Below, piece after piece: positions 47,391 through 58,446 of a stretch of 64,000 bases of DNA (its first letter is position 1; each line of letters opens with the position of its first letter). Source of the stretch: Paramacrobiotus metropolitanus (lineage: Eukaryota; Tardigrada; Eutardigrada; Parachela; Macrobiotidae). Below the pieces are notes generated by a model. The model worked only from the letters and a program-made list of their open reading frames with translations. It was not told the origin of the DNA and searched no databases. The position numbers and the translations under genes were made by a program. The DNA lies in the NCBI RefSeq assembly GCF_019649055.1, contig NW_026570299.1, positions 62,001-126,000 on the forward strand, read 5' to 3'.

Positions 47391-48565
47391 GTTGCTACAT
47401 CCTGAAGACTACGATTAATGTAATTCTTGATGATTTCATCGCACTGGCGGGAGTAACATTTCCAGGTTGAACGTAATTTGGCTTTTCTATCATTACTGAT
47501 CTCCTTAACAACGAATTTTTTGTGGGCGGTATCTCCCTTTCTTATTAATCGTTTTACGGACACGGGAAATGTCACGGAAAACACTTTTGGTTTGAGCTTG
47601 CTTCTTTTAAAAAACTGCAGCGCTAATGTAACAATCTGGTTTTCGATACAAACGGCTATCTCCGAACAGTTTTTGTTTTTCAGTGCTGAAGCCCAGTCAA
47701 TCTGGTAAAGCGAATTTCGGAACGGGATAACGTTTTCTTTTAAAAATTTCCACACAACCTTTCTGCTCCTATCCTGAAAATTGTTCTTAGGGAGAAATAG
47801 TGAAAATGATATCCCTTGATGATCGTTAGTACTTGCTGGTGGGCTAACAGCTTTGATACCTTCGATAAACCATCGGGTAGGAACAATAACTAGGTCCAAG
47901 ATATTTTCGTTCCGAGTTGGAAACGTAACAATTTGCTTGAAATTAAATTCTTTTAACGATTTGAGCAAAAGTTTTCCATGCAACGTACTGGAGGTAAAAC
48001 TTTCCCAATCAACGTCTGGATAGTTGAAATCACCCATTAAGCAAAATCGCTCGAGATCAATTTCAGAGAATGTCACACTGATATGCTCTAAAAATTTTGG
48101 TAGAATAGTAGCGATTACATCCGGCGCTCCATAAAACACGCCCACAATGACGTTTACATATTTAATTTCAACAGCAATGATTTCATAATCTTTACTTTCG
48201 AGATCAAAACGCCGCTTCCCTGTCAAAGTCTTTTTTAATAAAACAGCGACACCGCCACATTTTTTCCCGACCCTTGCGCGGCGAAAAACCTTAAAAGATC
48301 TCCCATCCCGAAACAGACTGTCTGGCATATCAGGTTTATCAAATGTTTCCGTTAGTCCTACAACGTCTTGATTTGCTGGAAAAAGTTTTACTTGTGCTGA
48401 TTTCTTTTTAATACCATTATTATTACACAGCTTTACTGCTAGTTTTACCGAATTGCATTTTCTTTGTGGTTTTTTTTTGAGCTTCTTTGTCGTTTTAGAT
48501 TTCATTTTTCCGAGTTTAAAACATTTGCACCTGCGGACGCTGTTGGCTTCTGAAAGTATCTCCAC
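47264..48565 (-). pseudogene. LINE ORF2 endonuclease segment (APE type)
   Basis: Residues about 60-230 form an AP-endonuclease-like domain: DVVGLTETF, RARVGKKCGGVAVLLKK, IIAVEIKYVNVIVGVFYG and MGDFNYPDVDWESF (GDFN catalytic box). The last part (LDLVIVPTRWF, TNDHQGISFSLF) has the closing D-x-V and DH motif. It overlaps ORF1 by 50 bp in another frame, as in many LINEs. The last residues before the stop are out of frame with the following region. Confidence 0.7.
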
Positions 48566-49331
48566 AGCTTAACTGAGATATTGCTCGGCCAGATAGAATA
48601 TCTGCGTTCAAGGTCAGATTTTCACAGTCTGAGAATGTACCGACACGCGCAAATGTACTGCGGCGCAAATCTTTTTCCCCCCTTGCTCTTACATCCACAA
48701 ACCGCACCCGTATGTTTCTGCTTTCCAGAAATGATTTTAGTGAATCCACAGTACAGTCTCTGGGTAAACCACGTATACAGTAGTCTCTGTGTGGAACTGT
48801 ATTTAGAGTCAAAGCTTTAGCAAGTGGGTCATCGCTGTTGTTACTGCCCGAGCCTCTTACGGTATTTGACCATTGTTTCTTCGAATTTTCCGATTTATTC
48901 GATACGCTCACCTTTGGTTCATTCCGGACGTTGGCGTTCCAAAATTCGCGTCCACTATGAGTCGCATGTGCATAGCTCCGCTTCGTGTAAGCCGGTTGCG
49001 CCGATTTCTTAGTCCAGCCACTGTATCCGGGTTCGCCGCCATATTGGATTTCCATCACATCTGGTTCTTCGGCAAGTAGTCCTCTCGCGTCTTTCAATTC
49101 TTTGATGTCGTCTTGCAGTTTACCTTGAGATTCACGCAGCGTCATGATATCTTTGTCCATGGCGCCAACCGATTCTTTCATTTCCACGTCAACCTCTTGG
49201 ACTCGTTCACGTACAGCTGCGTCAGCCGCATCACCATCCGCGCGCACCTGCCGCTCTTCGTTCAGTTCTCTACTTAATAAACCCGGCGCTCTTCCGCTTG
49301 GTGACAGGCGCTCTTCCACATTTGCTCGCAA
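48516..49331 (-). CDS. LINE ORF1-like protein
   Basis: 271-codon frame just upstream of the endonuclease. The amino part is a charged helix with heptad-like spacing (VQEVDVEMKESVGAMDKDIM), a likely coiled coil. The C-terminal part has an RNA-recognition-like stretch (RDYCIRGLPRDCTVDSLKSF, then NIRVRFVDVRARG). This order (coiled coil, then RRM-like fold) is common in LINE ORF1 RNA-binding proteins. It is the one intact frame of this element; expression is not expected to help a dead ORF2. Confidence 0.5.
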   Translation of the reverse strand: MRANVEERLSPSGRAPGLLSRELNEERQVRADGDAADAAVRERVQEVDVEMKESVGAMDKDIMTLRESQGKLQDDIKELKDARGLLAEEPDVMEIQYGGEPGYSGWTKKSAQPAYTKRSYAHATHSGREFWNANVRNEPKVSVSNKSENSKKQWSNTVRGSGSNNSDDPLAKALTLNTVPHRDYCIRGLPRDCTVDSLKSFLESRNIRVRFVDVRARGEKDLRRSTFARVGTFSDCENLTLNADILSGRAISQLSCGDTFRSQQRPQVQMF

Positions 49332-50383
49332 TGATACGTTTAAAGATATGGGAAAAAAAGATTCTGGAACCTGAGATTTGGCCTACAAATGTGTTCATTA
49401 GAGAGTGGGTGTATTGAGTTATTTTCGAATCTGCTGATGATCTAAACTGGTTTTGTTGAAGTCTGCTGTGCAATGTGCATATTGTACATTGGTTGTTATT
49501 GTATAGTCTACTACCTCGAATTGAGCCTTGCCCTGAATGTGTGCGGACGTTAAACCATTAAACATTAATCAGATGGGCGAAGGTGATATTACAAATCCTG
49601 TTGACATACTGTTGCACCAGTTTTTCCGAAAAAGCGCGGATCATATCCATCGCCTTCTAGCATCTTGCGGTCCTGATAAAGTCGCTTTCTGGGTATGTTT
49701 TCCTGTGCTTAACCATGGTGCGTTCTGACCATGCCTGACTGACATCTGCTGAACAACTTTGTACCAGACAAAATGACAAATCTAACCAAACAAGAGCATC
49801 GTGTGGAGGACAGTTTAAATCGGCAAAATCTGAGGTTTTGTTCATTAATCCTGTCACACCAATTAAAAATTCCGTCCCTAACAGAAAACTACTCTTATTA
49901 AAAGTTTTAACTTTAAGTATTTGATTCGTGACTATGACTGTACGATTTCAGTTAAACCAACATGAAGCAATCATACGCAGTTCAACTTAGTACCATAAAC
50001 AGCTCACCTTTACAACCATGCCGACTTCCGCCTTGTGGACACGCATAGGAAATCTTTGTTTTTCTGCCGCCTCTGCTGCGCTGCGCACGTCATCGTAAAA
50101 ATCACAAATCACCGGTGTATTTGTATTATACAACATGACCACTACTGCTCACAACCTTTCTTTCACTTGGTTCACAACGTTGCACGACCTTTCAATTCGC
50201 GCACAACCTTTTTTGTTTTTTTCGCTTTTCACGTTCATGAGCAGAAGTGAAAGAACACTTCGCGGTTTACATTTTGTATTTTCCGGGCCATAATTTTGCA
50301 AAGTATAAAAAGATTACTGTACAGAAGTGTAGCAATAGCGCATGTGTGCCTAAGTTCCTGGATGGGTTGCGGAGGATGGCATC
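49332..50383. other. Spacer, possibly LINE 5' flank
   Basis: No gene recognised. Part of it may be the 5' UTR of the LINE, but no border was found. Confidence 0.4.
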
Positions 50384-51560
50384 TTAAGCTATACTGATTG
50401 GAATTAGTACATTATTATACGAAATTTCTTTCAAAACCATTTCAAAACAAATAGCTGTGCCGGAAAGTAAGTTATATAGAAATAAATCAGCTACGCACCT
50501 GCCGGTAAACACAGTCAACGGCTTTAAAAGCGTCCCCACACACCGAAAAAGGTTGTGCTCGGAGTAAAAGGTAGTGCGAAAGGATGTGCATGGAGTGGTC
50601 ACGTAAAAGTTTATATAAGACCAAAGTCGCATGACACTAAATTTGGACGTAGAGACAGAGTACAGTGTTTTTTAGCAGTACCTACCTGGTCGGATCTGCA
50701 AGGCCAAAACAACAGGCCCGCCAAAAATCAATACAAAAGAAATTGGCACAAAGAAAAACGTCACCCGGTCCCGGGTGATTTTGAAATTAGTTAGTGAAGA
50801 AGAAATTCGAAACCTGACTATTAAGGATGAGAAAAGTTGCACCCATTCGCAGGAGGACCGTGAAGCGGAACCATTTGCAAAGGCCAGCGAATATTTGCCT
50901 CTCTCCTCCTTCTTCGTTTTTATTAACGGTATACTGTACCGTTACAACGACGTACAGGCATCCAGCTGGTTAGCTGGTAACATTCTTGCCGGAAAACCAA
51001 TTGGATGCCTGTACGTCGTTGTCGACATCGGCTTTTAGTCTGACCATAAAACTGAGGTGCTCTTCAAGAACAAGCAGAAAAAGCGACAAAAAATAACCAT
51101 AGAGGCCAATCCCAGAGATCATGTACAGGACAAATACAGTACGCGAAGGTAGCATAGGCACTTATGACCGGTTTCGCGTGAAACACAAAGACGGTGATTG
51201 TCCTAAATTCGTCATCACTCTTTGCGATCTGTGCTTGTAACGTATTCGCACAGTACGCGGTGTACGTCAGCATAGCCATTATCGCACATCCGAGATTCAA
51301 CAGACGATAGCGACGTGGGACTTTTTGACTGCCCGCAGAAAGCTGAAATCTCGGATAAGATTTCCCATGTCATCGCCGTGCAGTAAGAAGCTCGTCAGAG
51401 AGCGACTTAGAGTGTCGCAAATAAAATAAAACGCGGTTTCTGCCGCTTCCGGAAAGTCTACAACGGGGTCTGCTTTCAAACGCGCAGGCTCAAGCCTATA
51501 TCCAAGAATGACAAATTGAGCGATGTCGAAAATAACAAATATTCCCGCCATCACACCGAT
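50384..51560 (-). pseudogene. Divergent chemoreceptor-like seven-helix gene, broken
   Basis: Hydrophobic segments run in one order across shifting frames on the minus strand. They include FDIAQFVILGYRLEP and DTLSRSLTSFLL (51554-51297), RRYRLLNLGCAIMAMLTYTA (about 51310), and MISGIGLYGYFLSLFLLVLE (about 51130). A loop with many Ser leads to RDRVTFFFVPISFVLIFGG (about 50770-50700) and CCAG|GTAGGT. A possible last exon holds GTAICFEMVLKE (about 50440), which could stand for the GR terminal motif. Frame changes occur near 51320 and 51160. It does not share the exon plan of the 1-15 kb receptors. Other seven-helix families remain possible. Confidence 0.4.
50944..51022. repeat. Perfect 21-bp inverted repeat
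   Basis: ACAACGACGTACAGGCATCC(A) at 50944-50964 pairs exactly with 51002-51022 across a 37-nt spacer. After two mismatches the pairing continues for five more bases inward. The hairpin sits in the broken receptor-like gene. Confidence 0.9.
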
Positions 51561-54500
51561 ACAACACTAACACTTCTTTGCGTTGTATTCGGTGTGATGG
51601 CGAGAACATTTGGGCTTTTTGTGGGGGGCCGAAATCGTACAGTTGGCCATTGTAACATACATATCAGCGACCGATAAGCGGTTAATTACTAACAAGAATC
51701 AGTGTAAAACGTGGATAATGGCAGTGCTGTCGGATCAAGTAGCGCTGATAATTTTAGCAGGACAACGCTAATCCTGTTCAACAGTGTCAAAGTTTCCTAA
51801 TCTCAGTATAGAAAGGGAAAGATCATGCCATATTTAAACGTCATATATAGTTCCAGTGAACCGAAATGAATACGTTAAATTTAACAGCTAAGCAGACGGT
51901 TGAAACCCGGTTTAGCAGAATCTGTCAGGTGATGACGAACACCAAAGTCAAAATTAAAGTGTAGCCACATATTTGTTTGGACTGCTTCGTTTCCGCCACT
52001 TTGTAGGAGCAGCTTTTGACAGGTTGTTTTGGTAAATGGGCACATCAACAATGCCAATATGGGAATGGTACAGTAATTCGACATGCATGGATCCCGGCGT
52101 AACCATTGTGGCTTTATTTCTTTCCACACATCCCTCGGTGACGCGGAAAACGCAACTGAATAGTACAAGTAACTTTATTCCTTACTTACCAAGCACAACT
52201 GAATGAAATACTATACTATTCGTAAAAACGCTTCCCAGTTGTGTGACTGTTGATCTTCGGATCGTTTGACGGAAGTGCGGGAGTGTGGTTAGTTCGTTCT
52301 AAAAGCTGTGCAATGCCATCACGGCACTTACATGCATAGCACAGCGTGTCTAGTTTTTTTAATCAAATTGAAAAGTAAATTCTGTAAAAAGGGCTGACAC
52401 AGCTCAGTAAACCCGATACCGGTTGTCGTCATCCAATCTGAAAACTTTACGGTTAATTCCCAACCGTATAAATGTGAACTGCACTTCTGGTCCGTTCTGG
52501 AAAACTTGTCACTAATACTACCCATGCATGCACCGCATGTCAGAAACCGCTGCCCGTAAACGGCCAGATCGGCATTGTACCACGGAATGTGATCTCAGTA
52601 TGCTGAAATTCACACGTTATTCGGCAAAATCAATATTCATGCATACTGTTTATCGCTAGATCGTTTATTTTTGTGTAAATATTCATTCATTATAATTACG
52701 GCTCTAGGTGAAATGTGATGGTTTTAAAATCGTATCAGTGTTATCGCCGGTTGGTATTCGGCATTTCCCAACGACCGGTTATTTTTACTAGAAGTATACA
52801 TTTTAAATTTCATACAATTCCGCCAGCCCTCAATTTTTTCTGTTACACCATTAGTGATCACCTTAGAAGTAGCGTGCACAGTGCACAATTATTTTAAGTT
52901 TTAACACTACGGCTGTGTCCATGGATTTGTATACTTAGATTGGAATATTTTTGAATTTTACTTTCTTAGTTATACTTTCGCACTCGTAGCGTTTTTTCAC
53001 AAGTTGTTCAACAATAATGGATTTTTAGCCGTTTTTGAGACATATTTGTGGTATCCCACATTGGCATAATCAAGGTATCGTTACAAAACTTTTTGCCTTC
53101 CGGCTTACGGGGCATTGTTTGTAAGGCCACAGGTGTATATATATAGTGTATATTGTTTGTAACGTGCCACAGGTGTATATGTTTCGTACCACAGGTGTAT
53201 ATTGTTTTGTCAACCCTGCCAGTGACGCAAGGGAATGGGGTGTTTTTCATGGCCTCGACTGTGGCATTCAGATTACGTCGCATTATTTCCCGTTCGAATG
53301 TTACCGTTCCTTGGTCAAACCCGTAAATAAATGCGGTGACCCTTACGATAGTATAGAGCCACTGTATTAACGCCCCTCTGTTTTTGGCACCGTTCCCTGG
53401 CCACATCCATCCCTTTTGTCTTTCATCTAATTCCATTAGATGACTAATTGGACGCTTCGTTTTTGCCGTCATATTCTCATATTCTAACCCAAAAGTCGGC
53501 TTTAAGAACAATGTTTCTAAATTTCAAGCGATTTGAAAAGAAAGGATTTAGCCATGCACGCATCCGAAACCAGTGTACAGTAGACGCCCGTGTCTTCCCG
53601 TGCACGCAGAATCGATTTAAATTTAATTTTGCACTTTCAGTCATAACCATTTTGGTTAATTTGCGCAACTATCTGAGGCTGCTGTTAGGAAAAGTAATCG
53701 CTTATGAGTGACTAAGTGATATCAGGTTCGTGTACATGTAACATACACATTCGTGCACAATAGACGTACTTGTACATGTACGCGGGAATTTTGTACCGTC
53801 GTAGACCTAACGAGTTCAGCGAAATTACAAGAGCACATGCGGCGAATTGGTGGTGACTGGTGAGGAACATTGATAACGCATACTTTCATGCATACATGAT
53901 AACGAACTGGTGGTGAGGAACACTGATAACATTGATAACACCTTAAGGGCAGTGACCAGATACATAGCATTACGTTTCGCCATTAATGAAACAAAAGAAT
54001 CAATTTGAGCTACAGTCGCGTTTTGGATGATTTGGGAATGTTCTATTTAAACGTTCTAAGTGAGCGTTCTAAACGCAGCGAAGAACGTTTTCCTGACAAG
54101 ATTATTGTCAAATGTCGACGATTGATCACCTCGTTTATGTAGCTTTCCTTTTTTATGAAATGCTGCCGCTTGTCTAGTTGCATTTATTAGATTTTCAAGT
54201 TACGTGATGCTGCCTCTTTGTTGTTAAACAATTCAAAAAATCAGAAATGGCTACTAAAGTCTTTCATTCTGATTTACAAGGTAATTCTGTTAATCTCTGC
54301 GGTACGCTTGAAGTAAACCGTTAATCATCCAGATGAAATGGCCTACAGCGTAGTGTAGCGGCTCCACCAAGTTATACCATACTCTAGAGTTTGAGAATGG
54401 GGAAACGGTACCCAGAGTGTGTATTGGTTGCACAGACGAATGCAGGCACATGCTTCCCGGGTGCAGTTTTTCCGTACACAAACTCTCATATGGTATGACT

Positions 54501-55091
54501 CGGTCGAGCCGCTACAATAATGGTTGTATTCGCGCTAACAGCCGCACCTCTTGACTCTGGTTGTCCAGAATCGGTTAAAAGGTCACTGTGGCAAAACAAC
54601 AGCCGGATGCCGTCAATCATGTTCCGTTGACTGCATGCGCATTGCACAAAATGCGCTGCTAATTTGATTAGCGTAACCCGACTCTGCGGTGTCCTCGGGA
54701 CATTTCGTTTTAGCGCACGCTGACGGTACGGTAAAGCACATTTTGTTAAGCAGCTTTGCACGATAGCAGCCAGCTAGTCTGCGCGGACTTCTCGTAACGC
54801 CTAATGAAGATGCAACCGTCGTCCATGCGCAAGCGAATTCCTCCATTTTGTCGTCACGGCATCCCCCTTGTTCGCTTCCGGCGGAAAGCCTGGCCTTCTT
54901 TCGCGCTATTTAAGAATTATTTTACCCAAGGAACCAGAACCTTGTACACACGTTGTAAGTCAGTGCAAAATATGAGTTTCACTGTCAGTTTGTCAGAGAA
55001 AATTTAATTTGGTTGGTCCGTTTCTTTGGCACTAACCAATCCGTAGTCGCCCGAGATTGCCTCTCCATTTTTCGTCTCGCCCGAGTGCAAT
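51561..55091. other. Long region without a supported gene
   Basis: Contains short repeats of CCACAGGTGTATAT at 53127, 53167 and 53189, and an inverted/direct GGTGGTGAGGAACA run near 53850-53940. An isolated TTAA-GGGCAGTGACC at 53943 looks like a diverged left end of the foldback MITE family. A 167-codon frame at 53008-53511(-) lacks a start context, and its end lies in the repeats, so it is not called. Confidence 0.45.
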
Positions 55092-56020
55092 ATGAATACC
55101 AGTAACGCGACAGCACACGCTGAGAGTACTCCAGTGCAGCCTCACTGGACGCCGCTCCTTACCGGCCAAGCCGTTGTTCTGGGTTTCTCGCTTCTCTCCA
55201 ACATCATCGTTCTTATTGAATTCATCCGCATACCCTCGAGAATTACGCCATTTACTGTCTATCTCATCATACTACTCATCATCAACTTGTTCTTTCTCAG
55301 CGTGGTCCCGTTAACGGAACTGATGAATCAGCTGTACGGCGGTTGGTGGATGGGTCGTGCCGTGTGCAATATTCACAACTACACCAGCGCCATCGGATCC
55401 GCGTCGCAGATTTGCATCCATATCTGCATCTCCATCAGCCGACTGTGGGCGGTGCATTACCCGATGGCTTATAGAATTAATCATACTAGAAAGGTGGCAC
55501 TGCTCATGTGCTTATCCGCGGTGGTGGTGGTGCACGTGATTGAGCTCCGGGATGCCTCATGGACATTCTGTATTACGCTATTGAAGTGAAGGCATCAGGA
55601 TGCCATATTAATTATATGGCGCAAGTGTTGTGGGCAAAATTTGAAAACGCTCTACTGCATATCGTCCCGCTGGTATTGATCCTTGTTGTGTACGCGTATT
55701 TGTACGTGAACCGGGTGCGTCGGAGACGGAAGATCCGCGAGAACGGTCGCCGAAAACCCAGCTCCGGTACTTCGCTAGAGGAAGCAGTGCGGCCGTTCCT
55801 GGTGCTATCGCTGACGGCCATCAGTGTGACGGTGTGCTGGACACCGGCGGTGGTGTACTTCGCCGTGGTCAAGTTCACCGGACTGTGGATGCCCGAGTGG
55901 TTCTTCGTGGTGGCGTCGTTGCTTTATTCTATGCAGGCTCTGTTTGATCCTTGGCTCTTTGCTGCTGGCTTGTGGAGTGCCCATAAGAAATTCTCTGGCT
56001 TAATGATAACGACTGTATGA
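55092..56020 (+). pseudogene. Rhodopsin-type GPCR, copy 2, one-base frameshift
   Basis: Close paralogue of the 36609 gene, intronless. It has WTPLLTGQAVVLGFSLLSN in helix 1, WWMGRAVCNIHNY before helix 3, SISRLWAVHYP in place of DRY, VCWTPAVVYFAVV in helix 6 and FDPWLFA in helix 7. Near 55543-55550 it has one C fewer than copy 1 (CTCCGGG instead of CTCCCGGG). This throws the frame off at the end of helix 4, where it stops at 55587-55589. The second half continues in the next frame (55559-56020) to a normal end. Every other part is well kept, so the lesion is recent or an assembly error in a short homopolymer. An orphan receptor role is inferred. Confidence 0.7.
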
Positions 56021-56166
56021 GGATCCATGAAAAATAGATACTGACCACGTGATATGATCCCGCAATCAATTGACATCATGTAAGAGTCACGTGACCCTTC
56101 GTCTGCCGCAGGCGGTGACATCGTACGCTGCAGCCATCTGCCACCTTTGAGTACATTCAACGCTCA

Positions 56167-56290
56167 TCACAACCAAGGGTTATAAAAGTGGTCGGGTATG
56201 AGAACGGCCGACTCCCAGACGGAGCCGCTCCGCGCACCGAGGCTACCGTCTTGCTCCAGACTCCTATGGATTGTCGATCTTACGCTGATG
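56167..56290 (-). pseudogene. Vps62-like fragment
   Basis: The minus strand reads LEQDGSLGARSGSVWESAVL, then IPDHFYNP. This lines up with ANTGSEGSAEDTRNASIWEP ... GYFYPGHY of the 44.6 kb copy: a single W-D-G-S ... W-P-x-x-P unit. Nothing else of the gene is recognised. Its place 0.15 kb after GPCR copy 2, on the other strand, mirrors the pair at 36.6-38.9 kb. Confidence 0.5.
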
Positions 56291-56858
56291 AAATGAATTT
56301 CTTTCCGCCTGTTTTCACGTATCGATGCAATATTACCGGCGCCACAACAACCGGTTGGGCAACTGCTGAATGCAGATATTGTATGGGGTAGTAGGAGAAA
56401 AAGGATTGCATCTCCTCCTTCTGTTCGGGCTAGCAGAGCTGATGCACCAGAAATCATAATACTAGTACGGGCCTGATTCTCGTTGAACTGAAAAGTCAAC
56501 TCCGGATCTATTACCCAGCCAGGAAAGACACTAAAATGACCGCCGACTGAATCGACATGGGCTCGTTTTATTGCCGCGCAACTGGAAATTTTGACAACCT
56601 CTCTATTTCTAAATTTCAATATGAGCACAAGCCAATAAAATCTACAATGAAATACTGTCTGTACATGATGCAGATTTGGACTCCGTCCGTAATAATTACT
56701 GAAACAGTGCTGTAAAAGTAATATGGCTTCTAATTCTACGAGAACTATGCGCAGCGTAGTTGAAGAAGTTTTGTACCGAAAAAACAATGCCTGGCAATGT
56801 TTTGTGACAATTGTGTTTACGGGCTTGGCTACACAATAAACAGTCGATCAATCAGTTG
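56291..56858. other. Intergenic, no gene recognised
   Basis: Spacer before the 3' end of the PPxY/Gly-rich gene. The open frame that runs through it on the minus strand (to 56787) has no recognisable content beyond the Vps62-like end. Confidence 0.45.
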
Positions 56859-57831
56859 CTAGCCTCCGCCTCCGCCACCACTGTCACCGCCACCGCTATC
56901 GCATCCACCGCTGTCACATCCTCCGCCACTATCACCACCTCCACTCGCATTACATCCACTGTCAACGGCGCAACCCATGTCCCATCCACCGCCTCCTCCA
57001 CTGTCGCCACCTACAACGCCCCAATGGCTACCGTAGCCTGCATCGTTGGAGTAGCCGCTGCTGTCGCCGTAGAAACGACAACTGTTACCACAGGTGCACC
57101 CGTAACGGCGGCAACGATGGCAACGCTGGGCAAGCTTCGTCCTGGTGAAGCTTTCGGAGTAGTGCTCTTTACCAAGGCCGCCACTGCCCGTCACTTTCGG
57201 ATTTTGATCCTTATAGACGGCTTCACAAAACGATTCACTGACTGCCGAATTTCTGCGGGGAGGATCGTGAAGATGCACGGTGTTGAAGGAATAGTTTTCA
57301 CCGCCATTGCAGACGTTTTTATGGCTCTTGTCCTTATCGACTACTTTGGGAACGAATCGCGGGCCCTCTATTTCCGGATACCTTCGTGGAGGATGCTGAG
57401 GATGTTTGACAACGATGACGCTTTCAGAATAGTGTTCACCGCCAACAGCGTCACTTTTAGGGCGGTTGTCTGTACTGACTGATTTAGCCATGAGACTCAG
57501 ACCACGGGCAATGGTTTCCGAATATGTTGGCGGTGAATCGTCATAACGTGCTGCAAGGAGGATAGGTGATTACAAGATTCGAGAGAAGCCTAAGGCGTTG
57601 CGTTATTTGCGGAAATATCTTCTAGCCCTCGTGTTACAGCAAAAAGTGAAAATTACGTTTCTCAAAACAAAACGAATTTTAAAAAAAACGACTTCGAAAT
57701 CGTTCCTGGGGAAACTATGACCTTTTAAAGCACTCGCTACGAGTACGTACCTACTAGAAAAAAACATAGTATTCGGACTTACTTCCGAGATCTCCATTCT
57801 CTCCAAAAGGAATACCGTGCGAGTCCTCCAT
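56859..57831 (-). CDS. PPxY and Gly/Asp/Ser-repeat protein, two exons
   Basis: Exon 1 (57831-57783, MEDSHGIPFGENGD) ends at GGAA|GTAAGT in phase 1. Exon 2 (57550-56859) follows a CCTTGCAG acceptor, keeps the frame, and gives 246 residues in total. It opens with DDSPPTYSETIARG, a PPxY motif that could bind WW domains such as those of Nedd4-type ligases. The middle has four loose repeats of a GGxHYSES ... HDPPRR kind (GGEHYSESVIVVKHP, then ENYSFNTVHLHDPPRR, then GKEHYSESFTRTK). Then come a Cys cluster (CHRCRRYGCTCGNSC) and a tail of GGGDSGGG units. No signal peptide or membrane helix. It may be a cytoplasmic or cuticle-related low-complexity protein; no family is recognised. Confidence 0.6.
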
Positions 57832-58030
57832 ATCTGTATGATATGGGCAAGAAATATGGTTTGCGTCCAGAATGATTCCGATAGCTATGCGCTGTCCAAA
57901 AGATTCTCAGAACTGCAAACGTTGAGAATACGTTGAGCACAGATACTGCAACAGTAAGAGTCATATGATAAAACAGTTTTTTACAATCGAACTGAACGGC
58001 AATGTCTGATACATGAATCCGTAATACAGG

Positions 58031-58278
58031 TGTAGCGGCGGTGCCGCTTACTTTTGTACGAGTGCAGTTGTATGAGACGTACGGGTAGTACAGATTGCCC
58101 AGTTTAGGCTATTTAAGCGCAGCGACGACTAATGTGATGGAGTCATTCTCTGGCTTTCTGAGATTTCGGTCTTGAATTAAAGAGAATCTGGCCCGTAGTT
58201 TGGGATTCTGGTGTTTCTATCCTCCTAGTTCTAATAGAATGTAAGAACATAGGGACCCGTTTATCCAACTACGCTACA
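58031..58278 (+). repeat. Solo-type LTR A (248 bp)
   Basis: Starts TGTAGCGG and ends CGCTACA, giving a 7-bp terminal inverted repeat TGTAGCG/CGCTACA as in LTRs. A TATTTAAG TATA-like box lies about 80 bp in. It is directly followed by ATT, the base context that precedes a TGGCGC primer site in the inverted copy. Confidence 0.7.
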
Positions 58279-58283
58279 ATTAG

Positions 58284-58332
58284 TGTAGCGGCGGTGCCGC
58301 TTACGTATGTACGAGTGCAGTTGTATGAGACG
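58284..58332 (+). repeat. Truncated LTR B
   Basis: The first 49 bp of the LTR (TGTAGCGG to GAGACG) repeated 5 bp after LTR A, then cut off by an inverted primer-site segment. Confidence 0.7.
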
Positions 58333-58446
58333 CCTGCATCCACCCAGGAGCGCCAATTGTAGCGTAGTTGGATAAACGGGTCCCTATTTCCTTGCATTCT
58401 ATTAGAACTAGGAGACTAGAAACACCAGAAATCCGGACTACGGGCT
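58333..58446 (-). repeat. Inverted LTR end C with primer-binding site
   Basis: On the minus strand the last ~89 bp of the LTR (to CGCTACA at 58358) are followed by AT and TGGCGCTCCTGGGTGGA. That is the position and TGGCGC start typical of a Ty3/gypsy primer-binding site. The LTR match begins at the GCCCGTAG block; beyond 58446 it is lost. Confidence 0.65.

Larger units (their letters stand above)
45540..49331 (-). mobile_element. CR1/L2-like LINE, decayed
   Basis: Minus-strand non-LTR retrotransposon with ORF1 (49331-48516), an endonuclease segment (48565 to about 47264) and a reverse transcriptase segment (46886-45672). Several frame breaks lie between about 47390 and 46880. The 3' end carries a short AATTTGAATTTGAATATTTG-like repeat tail near 45555-45580 instead of poly(A), which is the CR1/L2 style. 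Target duplications were not identified, and the 5' border beyond ORF1 is open. Confidence 0.75.

Noticed and set aside
53008..53511. 167-codon frame on the minus strand
   Set aside because: Its C-terminal part is made of the CCACAGGTGTATAT repeats and no family is recognised.
56811..57482. 223-codon Thr/Ala-rich frame on the + strand
   Set aside because: Mirror image of the Gly/Asp/Ser-repeat gene on the minus strand.
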